Assembly: GCF_000332155.1 (NCBI RefSeq)
Contig: NZ_KB235904.1
Location: forward strand, 1,020,946 to 1,084,945
Origin: Kamptonema formosum PCC 6407
GTDB lineage: Bacteria > Cyanobacteriota > Cyanobacteriia > Cyanobacteriales > Microcoleaceae
Direction: 5' to 3'
Length of the DNA stretch: 64,000 nucleotides
Part shown: positions 42,947-54,259 of the stretch, piece after piece
How positions within the stretch are numbered: position 1 is the stretch's first letter
How the letters are laid out: each line of letters opens with the position of its first letter
The notes under the pieces: generated by a model
What the model was told of the DNA's origin: nothing
What the model saw: only the letters and a program-made list of their open reading frames with translations
Databases searched by the model: none
Program-made: the position numbers and the translations under genes

Positions 42947-45900
42947 TTAACTGTTAACTGTTAACTGTTGTTGGTTCATTAATGGCGGTGCGATCGCGAG
43001 TACAGAAGGCACAATATTGGGGGCGGCTAATCTCAGAAATCCGTAGCCAATGCCAGCAATTCCTGTCATCAAACCTAGATTTTCTACTCGCTGCGGTACG
43101 TCGCAAATCCAACCGTATTGGGCAATACTTTCAATCGCATTAAGAGCAATATTATTGATTTCCGATCGCCCGGAAGTATTCAATATTTGCCGATCGCAAT
43201 TCAGGAATTCCAGATTGCCGAGATCGCCATTGCACAGAGAATGATTGTTACCAAAACCGCGCGCGATCGCAGTCTCCCGCGCCGCATCGATCTCAGCCAA
43301 AATTTCCCCATCCTGAAAATGGCGGAGTGAATGCAATCGCCCAAAACCGATACCGGGTGCGCCGTGACTCCATCCCAAGCTGAAAAATTGAGTGCGATCG
43401 CGCTCAAATCGCAAATCAGGCCAGTTTTTTACCTTTTCTGAAAACAAACTACGCTCGTAAGCGATCGCACCCAGCGCCGCTGAGTGAAAACGTTCCGCAC
43501 CTGTCAGCGCTGCCAACTCCAACAGCGCCCAAGCAATACCCGCCGCACCGTGAGAAAATCCTGTCAGCGGTTGACATCCGGGAATTGTCCGCCAACCGAC
43601 TCCCTGGGGCATTTTTTCAGCTTTTTCGAGGATGCGATCGCCACACAGAAGCGCCACTGTTTTAATGCGATCGCCCCCAACACAGCAATGCAGACTCGCC
43701 AAAGCCCCAATACACCCCGCCGCGCCGCCAATAATATCTAATTGCTCATCCTTAGAAATCAATGCTGGCAAGCTTTCCATCCATTCAACAGCCATGTATA
43801 ACATCTCTGGCTGCTGCCACAAACTACCCAAGTGAGTCAAAGTATAAATCAACCCCGCCCAGCCGTTAAAAGCGCCAATTGATGAAATCAGCCTGCCCTC
43901 ATATTCGACTTGGTGCAGTACCGATCGCATCCCTGCCTGGGCTAATTCCCGATAGCGATCCTGTTTTGTCACCGCACCCAAATAAGCCAGAAACAACGCT
44001 ACACCGGGAATCCCATCCCACAAATCCCACCCCAAAGGGCTAACTGCCCAGTGGCGAGTACCCGTAAAAACTGGCCCAATCCAGCCCGCCAAATCGCCTG
44101 CACGCACGGCTAAAAACTCCAATCTGTCGCCGATCGCACTTGCTGCTTGCAGGCACGCCAACTCAGCCGCCCGATCGTCTGCTGCTGCCACCTTTGGCAT
44201 CGCGTAACTAAGTGACTTCCCCGGTTCCACCACCATGCCTAACGTTGTGAGAGAAGTGCGAATAAACCATAGCTGGCGCTCTAAATCGGCTTCATTCATG
44301 GCTTGTAGGCGCTGCTGCACCAACTCTAGCCCCGACTCGTCAAAAAAATCGCGAAAACATTCGCCGTTACTCGCCCACAGATGGCGCGAGTTGGGATACG
44401 TTGTGAGTTTGGGAATATCACCTTGCCACAAAGCCGCTTTCTCAGCCGGGATAACGCGCTCTAGGTATGGCAGCGCGGGGACTTCTACCCAAAGTTTATC
44501 GAAAAGGCGATCGCGATCGAGAGCATCCCGCAACAAATTTGGGTGAAAGCTTTCTTGCAGCAACAACCCGTAACTCCGGGTTTCCCGCAGGAAAACGCGC
44601 ACTTCGTCTGTCGCAAAGCGATCTAAAAAATTGCTAAATTCCTCTCTATGCTTGACGATTAGCCGATAAGTCGCAGTAAATCCCGTTGCGATCGCCTCCT
44701 GATATGCCAACGCATTCACCAACTCCCCCTGCAAGCGCGGTTGATTTTGATTCTCTCCGAGCGCGATCGCTTGCCGAGAAACCTTTGCTTCATCAGTGTT
44801 TGAGGCTTTCAATCCAATTTTCCGCCCCCTTCCCAACCTTTCGGGATTGCCACCGATCGCGCTCACATCCACCGCCTCTGCTGCGATCGCCTGGGGTTGT
44901 GGCAGCAAACCCACGCGCAGTACGGATTTGCCCATTTCTCGACGGGCGGGGAGAACAGAATTTGGCGAGTTTGGGGCAACTGGATGGGGGTGAAATAGGG
45001 ATTCTAAGTCAATTAACACGGGGTGTTCCCCGGCTGCGATCAGGTTTTCGGCATGGAAATCAGTGCCTTGGATGGCGTGCAGTAGCGCTAGTAACCCGCC
45101 GAGGCGCTGGTAAAAGCGTTCGACGGCGGCGGGAGTTTCGCAACTGCTGGTATGGGCGAATTCTACCCATCCGTAACTGCCGCGATCGAGGATTTGCAAA
45201 GTGCGAAACTTTAGCTCACTTTTGGTATTAAGCCATGTGAGAATTTCTTGAAAGTGAGCGTCTACAGCCAGGGGTTTGGGCTTATAGGCGATTTGCCAGC
45301 CAGAGCTAAATGTGACGATCGCAACGCTACGGCCGCCGTTGTGAGCGTCACCCGCACCCGCTTTGACTTGTGCTAGAACTCCTAGCTCGATTTTGTGAGC
45401 AAAGTGAGAGATAATTGTTTCCCAGTCATCGCAGAGGCGCTGGAGGAATTCTAAACTGAGATCGACCCAGATATTTATACAAATGACCAATTGTTGCGCT
45501 AATACTGGGTATTCTTGCAGGATCGCGATCGCACTTTCGGGATCTTCTAACCGCTGTAAGAAGCTCTCAAAGCGCTGTTGAGGAGTTTCCCCTGCCAGTA
45601 AGCCTTGCAATCGCTGGGCATTTAGCTCTAGTGCCATTGTTGGGTTCAGCATCCAGAAGAAGCGATCGGGTAAAAATGCTAACAAAATTGATTCGATGGT
45701 AGTGCGATCGAAGGGTAGGGACGATGTTTTTCTATCCTTTACTAAGGCGGCAATTCCTTGGTGCAAGCGGTTTTTACCTTGGGCAACCAGGGGCGCGATC
45801 GCGATCGTAAAACCTTCTGCCTCCGCGCGATCGCCCATCGTAAAAGCCCGATCTAGTTCTTCCAACCAACTTAGAGGCTTTCCATGTCGCTTAGCTAGTG

Positions 45901-46138
45901 TTGAGACTGGTTCTCCCAACAGATACCGAAATTCTGCCTCAGTAATTCCCTCCAAAGCCAGTTTCTTATCAAAAAAAGTATCTTTTGTCAAGGGGTATTG
46001 CGATCGCCACCGCCGCCATCGGCGATCGGCTAACTCCCGATCAAACTCATCTTTGCAGCCAGCGCCCAAAGACGCAATCCTTTCCCTCAGCGCGATCGCC
46101 CGATACCAACTCTCCCCTTGAAATGCTTGTCTATCCAT
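42947..46138 (-). CDS. Type 2 lanthipeptide synthetase LanM with altered cyclase zinc site
   Basis: A 1063-residue LanM. The dehydratase domain is intact: K286 (IAYKPKP), D360/H362/N365 (TDFHAEN) and D377-L-E379 (LIDLESLFHP). The C-terminal LanC-like cyclase keeps its fold (GFSHGAAGIAWALLELA), but the zinc ligands are altered. The usual WCHGAPG is WSHGAPG (S924 in place of Cys), and the usual SLCHGDLG is SLCNGDLG (C969 kept, N970 in place of His). So dehydration is expected, whereas zinc-dependent cyclisation is doubtful. Zur box D lies 102 bases upstream of the start. The exporter gene follows. Confidence 0.93.
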   Translation of the reverse strand: MDRQAFQGESWYRAIALRERIASLGAGCKDEFDRELADRRWRRWRSQYPLTKDTFFDKKLALEGITEAEFRYLLGEPVSTLAKRHGKPLSWLEELDRAFTMGDRAEAEGFTIAIAPLVAQGKNRLHQGIAALVKDRKTSSLPFDRTTIESILLAFLPDRFFWMLNPTMALELNAQRLQGLLAGETPQQRFESFLQRLEDPESAIAILQEYPVLAQQLVICINIWVDLSLEFLQRLCDDWETIISHFAHKIELGVLAQVKAGAGDAHNGGRSVAIVTFSSGWQIAYKPKPLAVDAHFQEILTWLNTKSELKFRTLQILDRGSYGWVEFAHTSSCETPAAVERFYQRLGGLLALLHAIQGTDFHAENLIAAGEHPVLIDLESLFHPHPVAPNSPNSVLPARREMGKSVLRVGLLPQPQAIAAEAVDVSAIGGNPERLGRGRKIGLKASNTDEAKVSRQAIALGENQNQPRLQGELVNALAYQEAIATGFTATYRLIVKHREEFSNFLDRFATDEVRVFLRETRSYGLLLQESFHPNLLRDALDRDRLFDKLWVEVPALPYLERVIPAEKAALWQGDIPKLTTYPNSRHLWASNGECFRDFFDESGLELVQQRLQAMNEADLERQLWFIRTSLTTLGMVVEPGKSLSYAMPKVAAADDRAAELACLQAASAIGDRLEFLAVRAGDLAGWIGPVFTGTRHWAVSPLGWDLWDGIPGVALFLAYLGAVTKQDRYRELAQAGMRSVLHQVEYEGRLISSIGAFNGWAGLIYTLTHLGSLWQQPEMLYMAVEWMESLPALISKDEQLDIIGGAAGCIGALASLHCCVGGDRIKTVALLCGDRILEKAEKMPQGVGWRTIPGCQPLTGFSHGAAGIAWALLELAALTGAERFHSAALGAIAYERSLFSEKVKNWPDLRFERDRTQFFSLGWSHGAPGIGFGRLHSLRHFQDGEILAEIDAARETAIARGFGNNHSLCNGDLGNLEFLNCDRQILNTSGRSEINNIALNAIESIAQYGWICDVPQRVENLGLMTGIAGIGYGFLRLAAPNIVPSVLAIAPPLMNQQQLTVNS

Positions 46139-46240
46139 TGCCTTTACACCCTAACTCCTTGAATGCCAACAGTACCCCAATTCATTGCAGAGCCTTGATT
46201 TCGGGCAAAATTGGCGATCGCGCTTGACTTTATTCTATGA

Positions 46241-46261
46241 TTATGATAATCATTATCATAA
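46241..46261. promoter_or_regulatory. Zur box D, divergent promoter of lanM and the porin-tfuA-ycaO line
   Basis: Perfect palindrome of 21 bp (ten-base arms TTATGATAAT and ATTATCATAA around a central C). It lies between lanM on the minus strand (102 bases) and the porin gene on the plus strand (152 bases), so one operator could serve both directions. Confidence 0.9.
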
Positions 46262-46413
46262 CGGTTGTAAAGGCGATCGGCTCAAAGCTGAAGCTAAAAG
46301 TTAACAGATTAGCGCGAAAACATAATTTAACATCGTGCATTTTGAGTAGCTTAACAACCCTGTACAAATATTACACGATCCTCCGATTTATCAGAGGTCT
46401 GTGAGGAGTTTTA

Positions 46414-48288
46414 ATGTTAAAAATTTTGTGCAATACTGTGCTATTCAGCCCAGTAACAATGTGTGCTGTCCTAGCAATTTGTGGGAGCGCGATCGCCGAC
46501 GAAAAAGCATATTTCAGCCAAACTATACCCAATCAAATTGCCGATCCATTAGCACAGCCTAGCGCCAGTTCCGAGCCAATGGATCAAGTTACATCAGTCT
46601 CCCAACTATCCGACGTACAACCCACAGATTGGGCATTTCAAGCATTACAATCATTAGTAGAACGCTACGGCTGCATTGCAGGATACCCCGACGGAACCTA
46701 TCGCGGCAATCGCGCTCTAACCCGTTACGAATTCGCCGCCGGATTAAACGCTTGCTTAGACCAAGTTACCCGCTTAATTGGCAGTAGCACAGCTAATTTA
46801 GTCACCAAAGAAGACCTAGCTACCCTCCAAAAATTACAAGAAGAATTCGCCGCCGAACTTGCCACCTTACGCGGCAAAATTGACACCCTAGAAGCTAGAA
46901 CTTCCGAACTCGAAGCCAACCAATTTTCAACCACCACAAAATTGATAGGAGAAGTAATTTTTGCCGTCACAGACGTATTAGTTGGCGATGGCGAAAAAGT
47001 CAGCCTGCCCTTATCACCCCTCAACCCATTTACCGGCGCACCAAGAGAAAGATTTAGAGAGTTTACTACCGACGATCAAAGCACCGTTTTTGCTAACAGA
47101 GTCCGGCTAGAATTACTAACCAGTTTTACCGGACAAGATCAGTTAAAAATTCGCCTGACAGCGGGTAATTCAGCACACCCTGGCCGACGCGCACCTGACA
47201 ATATTCGAGGCTTTGAATATGGGCCAAACCCAGTTACAGCTTATCAATCTGGCGGCGATCAAGCTGATGTAGCCAGAACAAATGAAGGTCAACAAACCTT
47301 TCAAGATATCAGCACATTATCTGCCAATAATACCTTTGGATTAACAGGATTAAGTTACGAGTTTCCCATTACTTCTCGCTTGCAAGCCGTGATTATGGCA
47401 AAAGATGGCGAACACATGGAATATGTGCCGACAACATTCAGCCTATTTGATGATGGCAATGGCGGAACTCGTTCTCTATCTATTCTCGGTCAACGCAACC
47501 CAATTTATAGCCTGGGCGGATTAGGTGCTGGCGCTGGATTGACTTATGAATTTAGCGAAAAATTGAGTCTCAGCGTTGGATATTTAGCTGGAACTGCGGA
47601 AAATCCCACTCAAGGAAATGGCTTATTTGACGGGAGAAATTCCGTTCTCGCTCAGTTAACATTTAACCCCACCCCTAACCTATCTTTGGGCTTAATTTAC
47701 AACAAAAATTATCAAGTAGGCAGTCCTCTATTTAACAATGATGTCGGGACTTCATTAGCCAATAGTCCAATTTTCTTGACCGATAAATATGCCACAAATT
47801 CCTATGGTTTATCGGCCTTGTGGCAAGTTAATCGTAGATTTGCGATCGGCGGCTGGTTTAGCTATACTGATGTTAAAAGTTTTGGAGGAACATTAGCCCC
47901 TGGTACGCCCTTTGAAACTCGTTTTAGCAGCAGCAATGCTGATATTTTTAGCTACGGTATCACCTTAGCTTTTCCTGACCTGGGAAAAGAGGGAAATTTA
48001 GGAGGGATTGTGATTGGTGTACCTCCTTATGTAACTAGCGCCAAAACCCCTTCTCCCTTCGATGAACCTCAAAGCGTACCGGGAAATCGGGCTGGTTATG
48101 ACACTAAAGATTTAGTCAGGCGAATTCCCGATCGCACTACTCCTTTTCACATTGAAGCTTTCTACGTTTATCGCCTCACGGATAATATCTTACTCACTCC
48201 TGGTTTGATTTGGTTAACGGCTCCTAATCAAAGTAACAAAAATCCTGATGTTGTGATTGGAACCTTGAGAGCTACATTCCTTTTTTAA
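46414..48288 (+). CDS. SLH-domain outer-membrane porin (iron-uptake-porin family), Zur-associated
   Basis: A 624-residue cyanobacterial porin. Signal peptide (LCNTVLFSPVTMCAVLAICG..AIA, cleavage near residue 28), an SLH domain at about 60-118 (VSQLSDVQPTDWAFQALQSL, GYPDGTYRGNRALTRYEFAA) that binds the cell wall, a coiled coil (130-170), then an OprB-type beta barrel ending with RATFLF, the C-terminal aromatic. The family is annotated as iron uptake porins, but Zur-regulated members are linked to zinc entry. It would let a small metal-peptide complex or zinc pass the outer membrane. First gene of the rightward line from Zur box D. Confidence 0.9.
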   Translation: MLKILCNTVLFSPVTMCAVLAICGSAIADEKAYFSQTIPNQIADPLAQPSASSEPMDQVTSVSQLSDVQPTDWAFQALQSLVERYGCIAGYPDGTYRGNRALTRYEFAAGLNACLDQVTRLIGSSTANLVTKEDLATLQKLQEEFAAELATLRGKIDTLEARTSELEANQFSTTTKLIGEVIFAVTDVLVGDGEKVSLPLSPLNPFTGAPRERFREFTTDDQSTVFANRVRLELLTSFTGQDQLKIRLTAGNSAHPGRRAPDNIRGFEYGPNPVTAYQSGGDQADVARTNEGQQTFQDISTLSANNTFGLTGLSYEFPITSRLQAVIMAKDGEHMEYVPTTFSLFDDGNGGTRSLSILGQRNPIYSLGGLGAGAGLTYEFSEKLSLSVGYLAGTAENPTQGNGLFDGRNSVLAQLTFNPTPNLSLGLIYNKNYQVGSPLFNNDVGTSLANSPIFLTDKYATNSYGLSALWQVNRRFAIGGWFSYTDVKSFGGTLAPGTPFETRFSSSNADIFSYGITLAFPDLGKEGNLGGIVIGVPPYVTSAKTPSPFDEPQSVPGNRAGYDTKDLVRRIPDRTTPFHIEAFYVYRLTDNILLTPGLIWLTAPNQSNKNPDVVIGTLRATFLF

Positions 48289-48395
48289 ATGTAGTCAGAA
48301 ACCGCGTTTCTTGATCTGGGATCGGAAACCGGGTTTCTTCCTAAATATCTCGTTCAAAATCCAATTTTATCGAGAAACCCGGTTTCTTTACCTTT

Positions 48396-49832
48396 ATGCA
48401 GTCATTTCTACCCACTGCTGTATTCTTAGGCCCATCTCTCAGAATTGATGAAGCTAAAAAAATTCTCCACGCCAACTATTATCCTCCAGTTCGGAGGGGA
48501 GATATTTATCGAATTATCCCATCTGGCATTGAAACTATTATTTTAATTGATGGAGTATTTCATCAGGAAAGACCTGTTTGGCAACGCGAAATTTTGGACG
48601 CAATTAATGCCGGAATTAAGGTTTATGGTGCATCAGGGGTAGGAGCATTGAGAGCCGCAGAATTACATGAATTTGGCATGAAGGGTTGCGGCACAATTTT
48701 TGAATGGTATCGAGATGGAATTATTGATGGAGATGACGAAATTTGGCTAACTTATGGTGACGATTCCCATAACTTCTGCCCGATTTCAGAACCGCTAATT
48801 AATATCCGCTATACTTTACTTAATGCTGTTAAAAATGGCTGTTTAACAGCAGAAAAATCAGCAGAACTAATTGAGTTTGCCAAACAATTATATTATCCCG
48901 ATCGTTCCTATCAGCAGCTTCTTAAAAGTCCAGTTTTACAACAGCTATCTCCCTTAGATTTTGCTGAGATCAAAACTTATCTAATGACACAACAAGTGGA
49001 TCTAAAAAGGCTGGATGCTATGCAAGTGCTGAATTGGCAATCTGAATCTTCCCAGAAACAAGAGATTATCTCTAGTCAGCCGCAGCAATTAGAATTACCA
49101 GTGCCAGAAATTCTCAGTAAAATAGTTGCAATGACAGGCTTTATTGGCAGCGATCGAATTTGCACAGGTAGAGAACTTTTATTGGCAGTAAAACAGGATG
49201 TTAACTTGCTAAAAGAGATGCAAATCACTTTATCAAAACACTGTTTTATTCAGGAGTGGGTAAAGCAAAATAGCATTGTTTATCCAGAAGATAATTTAGA
49301 GTTTGACTTGGCTGAGTGGGAAAAAGTACATGAGATTGTTTGCGATCTAAAATGGTTGCAGTCGAATGGTTTAACTTTTTGTAGCTATAGGAAATTAATG
49401 CGCGATCGCCTAGCAATTGATTGGATAATTAACCAAGGCCCAGAATATTTTGGAATCAAGGGAAATTTAGAGCAATCTATTCAGGAAGAATTGCTAATTA
49501 CCAACAGTAATTTATCTTATCTCTCTCAGGCAGAATTAACTGCTTTACGGTACAAAATATCGCAACGTTATTTCATTTTAGAATGGGCAACCCAAAACAA
49601 TATTTTTCCCGATCGATCGCTAAAAACTCACCTACAAAAGAAAGAGCAAGAAAGTATATCTGCTAATAGCTTTAACAATTTTAATAAAATTAGATCGCAA
49701 ACTATAGCATTTGAAGAGTGGATTGTCAACCAAGGCCCCAACTATTTTGGAATTAGTTGGAGTTTTTCTAATGCCTTATGCCAAGAATTACAAATTACTG
49801 GAAAAGCCGCACACTTACTCGAAAACAACTAA
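48396..49832 (+). CDS. TfuA-like protein with a repeat-bearing C-terminal extension
   Basis: A 478-residue protein. Residues 1-200 form the TfuA core: AVFLGPSLRIDEAKKIL, YYPPVRRGDIYRII, ILIDGVFHQERPVWQREIL and GASGVGALRAAELHEFGM. TfuA partners YcaO enzymes, as in trifolitoxin synthesis and thioamidation of methyl-CoM reductase, where it is thought to supply sulfide. Residues about 280-478 are an unknown extension carrying a duplicated unit: DWIINQGPEYFGIKGNLEQS and EWIVNQGPNYFGISWSFSNA. It lies six bases before ycaO and 107 bases after the porin gene, with GAAACCCGGTTTC repeats in that gap. Confidence 0.88.
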   Translation: MQSFLPTAVFLGPSLRIDEAKKILHANYYPPVRRGDIYRIIPSGIETIILIDGVFHQERPVWQREILDAINAGIKVYGASGVGALRAAELHEFGMKGCGTIFEWYRDGIIDGDDEIWLTYGDDSHNFCPISEPLINIRYTLLNAVKNGCLTAEKSAELIEFAKQLYYPDRSYQQLLKSPVLQQLSPLDFAEIKTYLMTQQVDLKRLDAMQVLNWQSESSQKQEIISSQPQQLELPVPEILSKIVAMTGFIGSDRICTGRELLLAVKQDVNLLKEMQITLSKHCFIQEWVKQNSIVYPEDNLEFDLAEWEKVHEIVCDLKWLQSNGLTFCSYRKLMRDRLAIDWIINQGPEYFGIKGNLEQSIQEELLITNSNLSYLSQAELTALRYKISQRYFILEWATQNNIFPDRSLKTHLQKKEQESISANSFNNFNKIRSQTIAFEEWIVNQGPNYFGISWSFSNALCQELQITGKAAHLLENN

Positions 49833-49838
49833 AAAAAT

Positions 49839-52005
<2,167 letters not shown>

Positions 52006-52202
52006 GGGAGATTTTTCCACTGTCGATGAACATTGAGAGGAAAATCGACCCTCATCTAGTGTAAGATTTTTGATGCTTCCCATCGGACGGCACTAGAAGG
52101 CTCAATCAGTTCTCCTGCTCATTTAAAGCCAATTCCTGAACTAGAAAGCCCGAAAGTGCCAGAAAGCCTACCGTTGCAATCTCAACGCTTATCCTCAACC
52201 TT

Positions 52203-52715
52203 ATGGATCTCAAATCTTTAATTCGCGACATCCCAGATTTTCCTAAACCAGGGATTCTGTTTCGAGATATTACTACTCTCCTGCGCGATCGCGAAGGACT
52301 ACGCTACACCCTTGACACTTTAACCGAAAAGTGCTCTGGGCTGTCCGCTGATTATATCGTTGGTATGGAATCGCGGGGCTTTCTCTTTGGCGTACCTTTA
52401 GCTTATAAATTGGGTATTGGCTTTATTCCCGTCCGCAAACGCGGTAAACTGCCAGCAGAAATTAATTTTGTTGAGTATGAGTTAGAGTACGGCACCGATC
52501 GCTTGGAAATACACCAAGATGCTATTGAACCAGGCAGTCGCGTGTTAGTTGTAGACGATTTGATGGCCACTGGAGGAACAGCGGTCGCTACAGGTCAGTT
52601 ATTACAGCAAGCGCAGTGCGAAATTGTAGGTTTTGCCTTTATCATCGAATTAAAAGATTTAGGCGGTAGAGAAAAGTTACCAGATGTGCCAATTGTGACA
52701 TTAGTTGAGTATTAA
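52203..52715 (+). CDS. apt: Adenine phosphoribosyltransferase
   Basis: A 170-residue APRT that converts adenine and PRPP to AMP in purine salvage. Signatures are [49 protein letters not shown] and the PRPP loop [14 protein letters not shown]. The length is standard. The region 52006-52202 before it contains no recognised gene. Confidence 0.97.
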   Translation: MDLKSLIRDIPDFPKPGILFRDITTLLRDREGLRYTLDTLTEKCSGLSADYIVGMESRGFLFGVPLAYKLGIGFIPVRKRGKLPAEINFVEYELEYGTDRLEIHQDAIEPGSRVLVVDDLMATGGTAVATGQLLQQAQCEIVGFAFIIELKDLGGREKLPDVPIVTLVEY

Positions 52716-53099
52716 TTGTTAGTTGTTAGTTGTTAGTTGTTAGTTGTTAGTTGTTAGTGGTTAGTTGTTAGTTGTTAGTTGTTAGTTGTTAGTTGTTAAT
52801 TAGGTGGACATGATTAAACTTAACTATGTCATCGCGAGTATAATGATGATACTATTGCGAGCATAATATATGTCATTGCCAGTATAATATATGTCATTGC
52901 GAGCGAAGCGAAGCAATCGCGAAGGCTTGAGATTGCTTCGCTTCGCTCGCAATGACAGGAACTTCTCAATGACAGAAATTTCCTGATGACAGTTAATAGT
53001 TGCTAACTAGCTTTATTTACTAATAACAACTAACAACTAACAACTAACAACTAACCACTAACAATTAATACTCAACTAACAACTAACAACTAACAACTT
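52716..53099. repeat. TTGTTAG heptamer arrays flanking a perfect 27-bp hairpin
   Basis: The 386-base spacer begins with about ten TTGTTAG heptamers (52717-52799) and ends with complementary CAACTAA heptamers (53026-53099). In the centre is a perfect inverted repeat: left arm 52892-52918, beginning TGTCATTGCGAGCGAAGCG, and right arm 52931-52957, with a 12-base loop. Shorter TGTCATTGC copies precede it at 52870. Related pieces occur at 23480 and 26915-27085. Confidence 0.85.
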
Positions 53100-53101
53100 C
53101 T

Positions 53102-54142
53102 ATGACTTCTATCAAATTAAATCGTAATTTACGGGTCTTAAATTCACTGTTTGCCAGCGAGACATTTGCTTATATAGTTAAGCGGCTACTACAGGCAATT
53201 TTGACACTGTTTTTGACATCTGCCCTCTGTTTTACTATTATTCAACTAGCTCCAGGCGATTACTTAGACACCTTGTATCAAAATCCCAAAATTGCACCAG
53301 AAACTGTTAAGCAACTAGCACAACAATTTGGCTTAGATAAGTCTTGGATTGAGCAATATTGGCGCTGGCTTTTGCAAATCCTCACTCAGGGAAATTTTGG
53401 TAAAAGTTTTGTTTATGGGCGAGATGTAGCTGAATTGTTATGGGAACGAGTACCTGCAACTCTAGTAATGGCGATCGGTTCTTTAATTGTAACTTGGGCG
53501 ATCGCAATTCCCTTGGGGATTATCGCTGCTGTTAACCAAAATCGCTCTACAGACAGATTTTTACAAGTAATTAGCTACACTGGTCAAGGATTCCCCAGCT
53601 TTATTACAGCTCTACTTTTGCTATTTCTAGCACAGAACACTTCACCTCTTTTTCCTGTAGGCGGGATGACAAGTATCGATCATGAAGATTTATCTTTGTG
53701 GGGCAAAATTATCGATTATTGCTGGCATTTAATTTTACCAACTGTAGCTCTAAGTATCACCAGCTTCGCAGGTTTGCAAAGACTAATGCGGGGGCAATTA
53801 TTGGACGTACTGCGACAAGATTACATCCAAACTGCGCGGGCTAAAGGTTTGCCAGAAAATCGAGTGATTTACGTTCACGCTTTACGGAATGCGATTAATC
53901 CTCTGATTACACTTTTAGGATTTGAGTTTGCTAGCTTGTTAAGCGGTGCATTTATTGCGGAACTTTTTTTCAACTGGCCAGGTCTAGGTAAACTTACCTT
54001 AGATGCTGTCACTAATCAAGACTTGTATTTAGTGATGGCAAGCTTGATGATGGGGGCTGTAATGTTGATTGTGGGTAACTTATTAGCAGATCTACTCCTT
54101 AAGGTAGTTGACCCCCGCATCCGCCTAGAAAATCTTAAGTAA
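53102..54142 (+). CDS. OppB/DppB-family ABC transporter permease
   Basis: A 346-residue permease with six membrane helices. The N-terminus is LLQAILTLFLTSALCFTIIQ then LAPGDYLDTLYQNPKI, typical of DppB/OppB, and the EAA loop is YIQTARAKGLPENRVIYVHA followed by LRNAINPLITLLG. Substrates of the class are peptides, nickel or sugars; none can be inferred. No binding protein, second permease or ATPase gene is adjacent, as is common in cyanobacteria where these genes are scattered. Confidence 0.9.
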   Translation: MTSIKLNRNLRVLNSLFASETFAYIVKRLLQAILTLFLTSALCFTIIQLAPGDYLDTLYQNPKIAPETVKQLAQQFGLDKSWIEQYWRWLLQILTQGNFGKSFVYGRDVAELLWERVPATLVMAIGSLIVTWAIAIPLGIIAAVNQNRSTDRFLQVISYTGQGFPSFITALLLLFLAQNTSPLFPVGGMTSIDHEDLSLWGKIIDYCWHLILPTVALSITSFAGLQRLMRGQLLDVLRQDYIQTARAKGLPENRVIYVHALRNAINPLITLLGFEFASLLSGAFIAELFFNWPGLGKLTLDAVTNQDLYLVMASLMMGAVMLIVGNLLADLLLKVVDPRIRLENLK

Positions 54143-54259
54143 TAAGCTGAATAGTAAAAGAAAATTCAATCTTTGAATTTAAATTTTGCTGCCTTTTGCA
54201 ATCGATCCCCTGTTAATATTATTTCATAATCATCTTTAACTTTAGATCGGGATTGCACT

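Noticed and set aside
52060-52202. Open frame of Pro/Ser-rich codons just before apt
   Set aside because: No start codon with a ribosome-binding site and no recognisable family; probably chance or a trace of an old gene.
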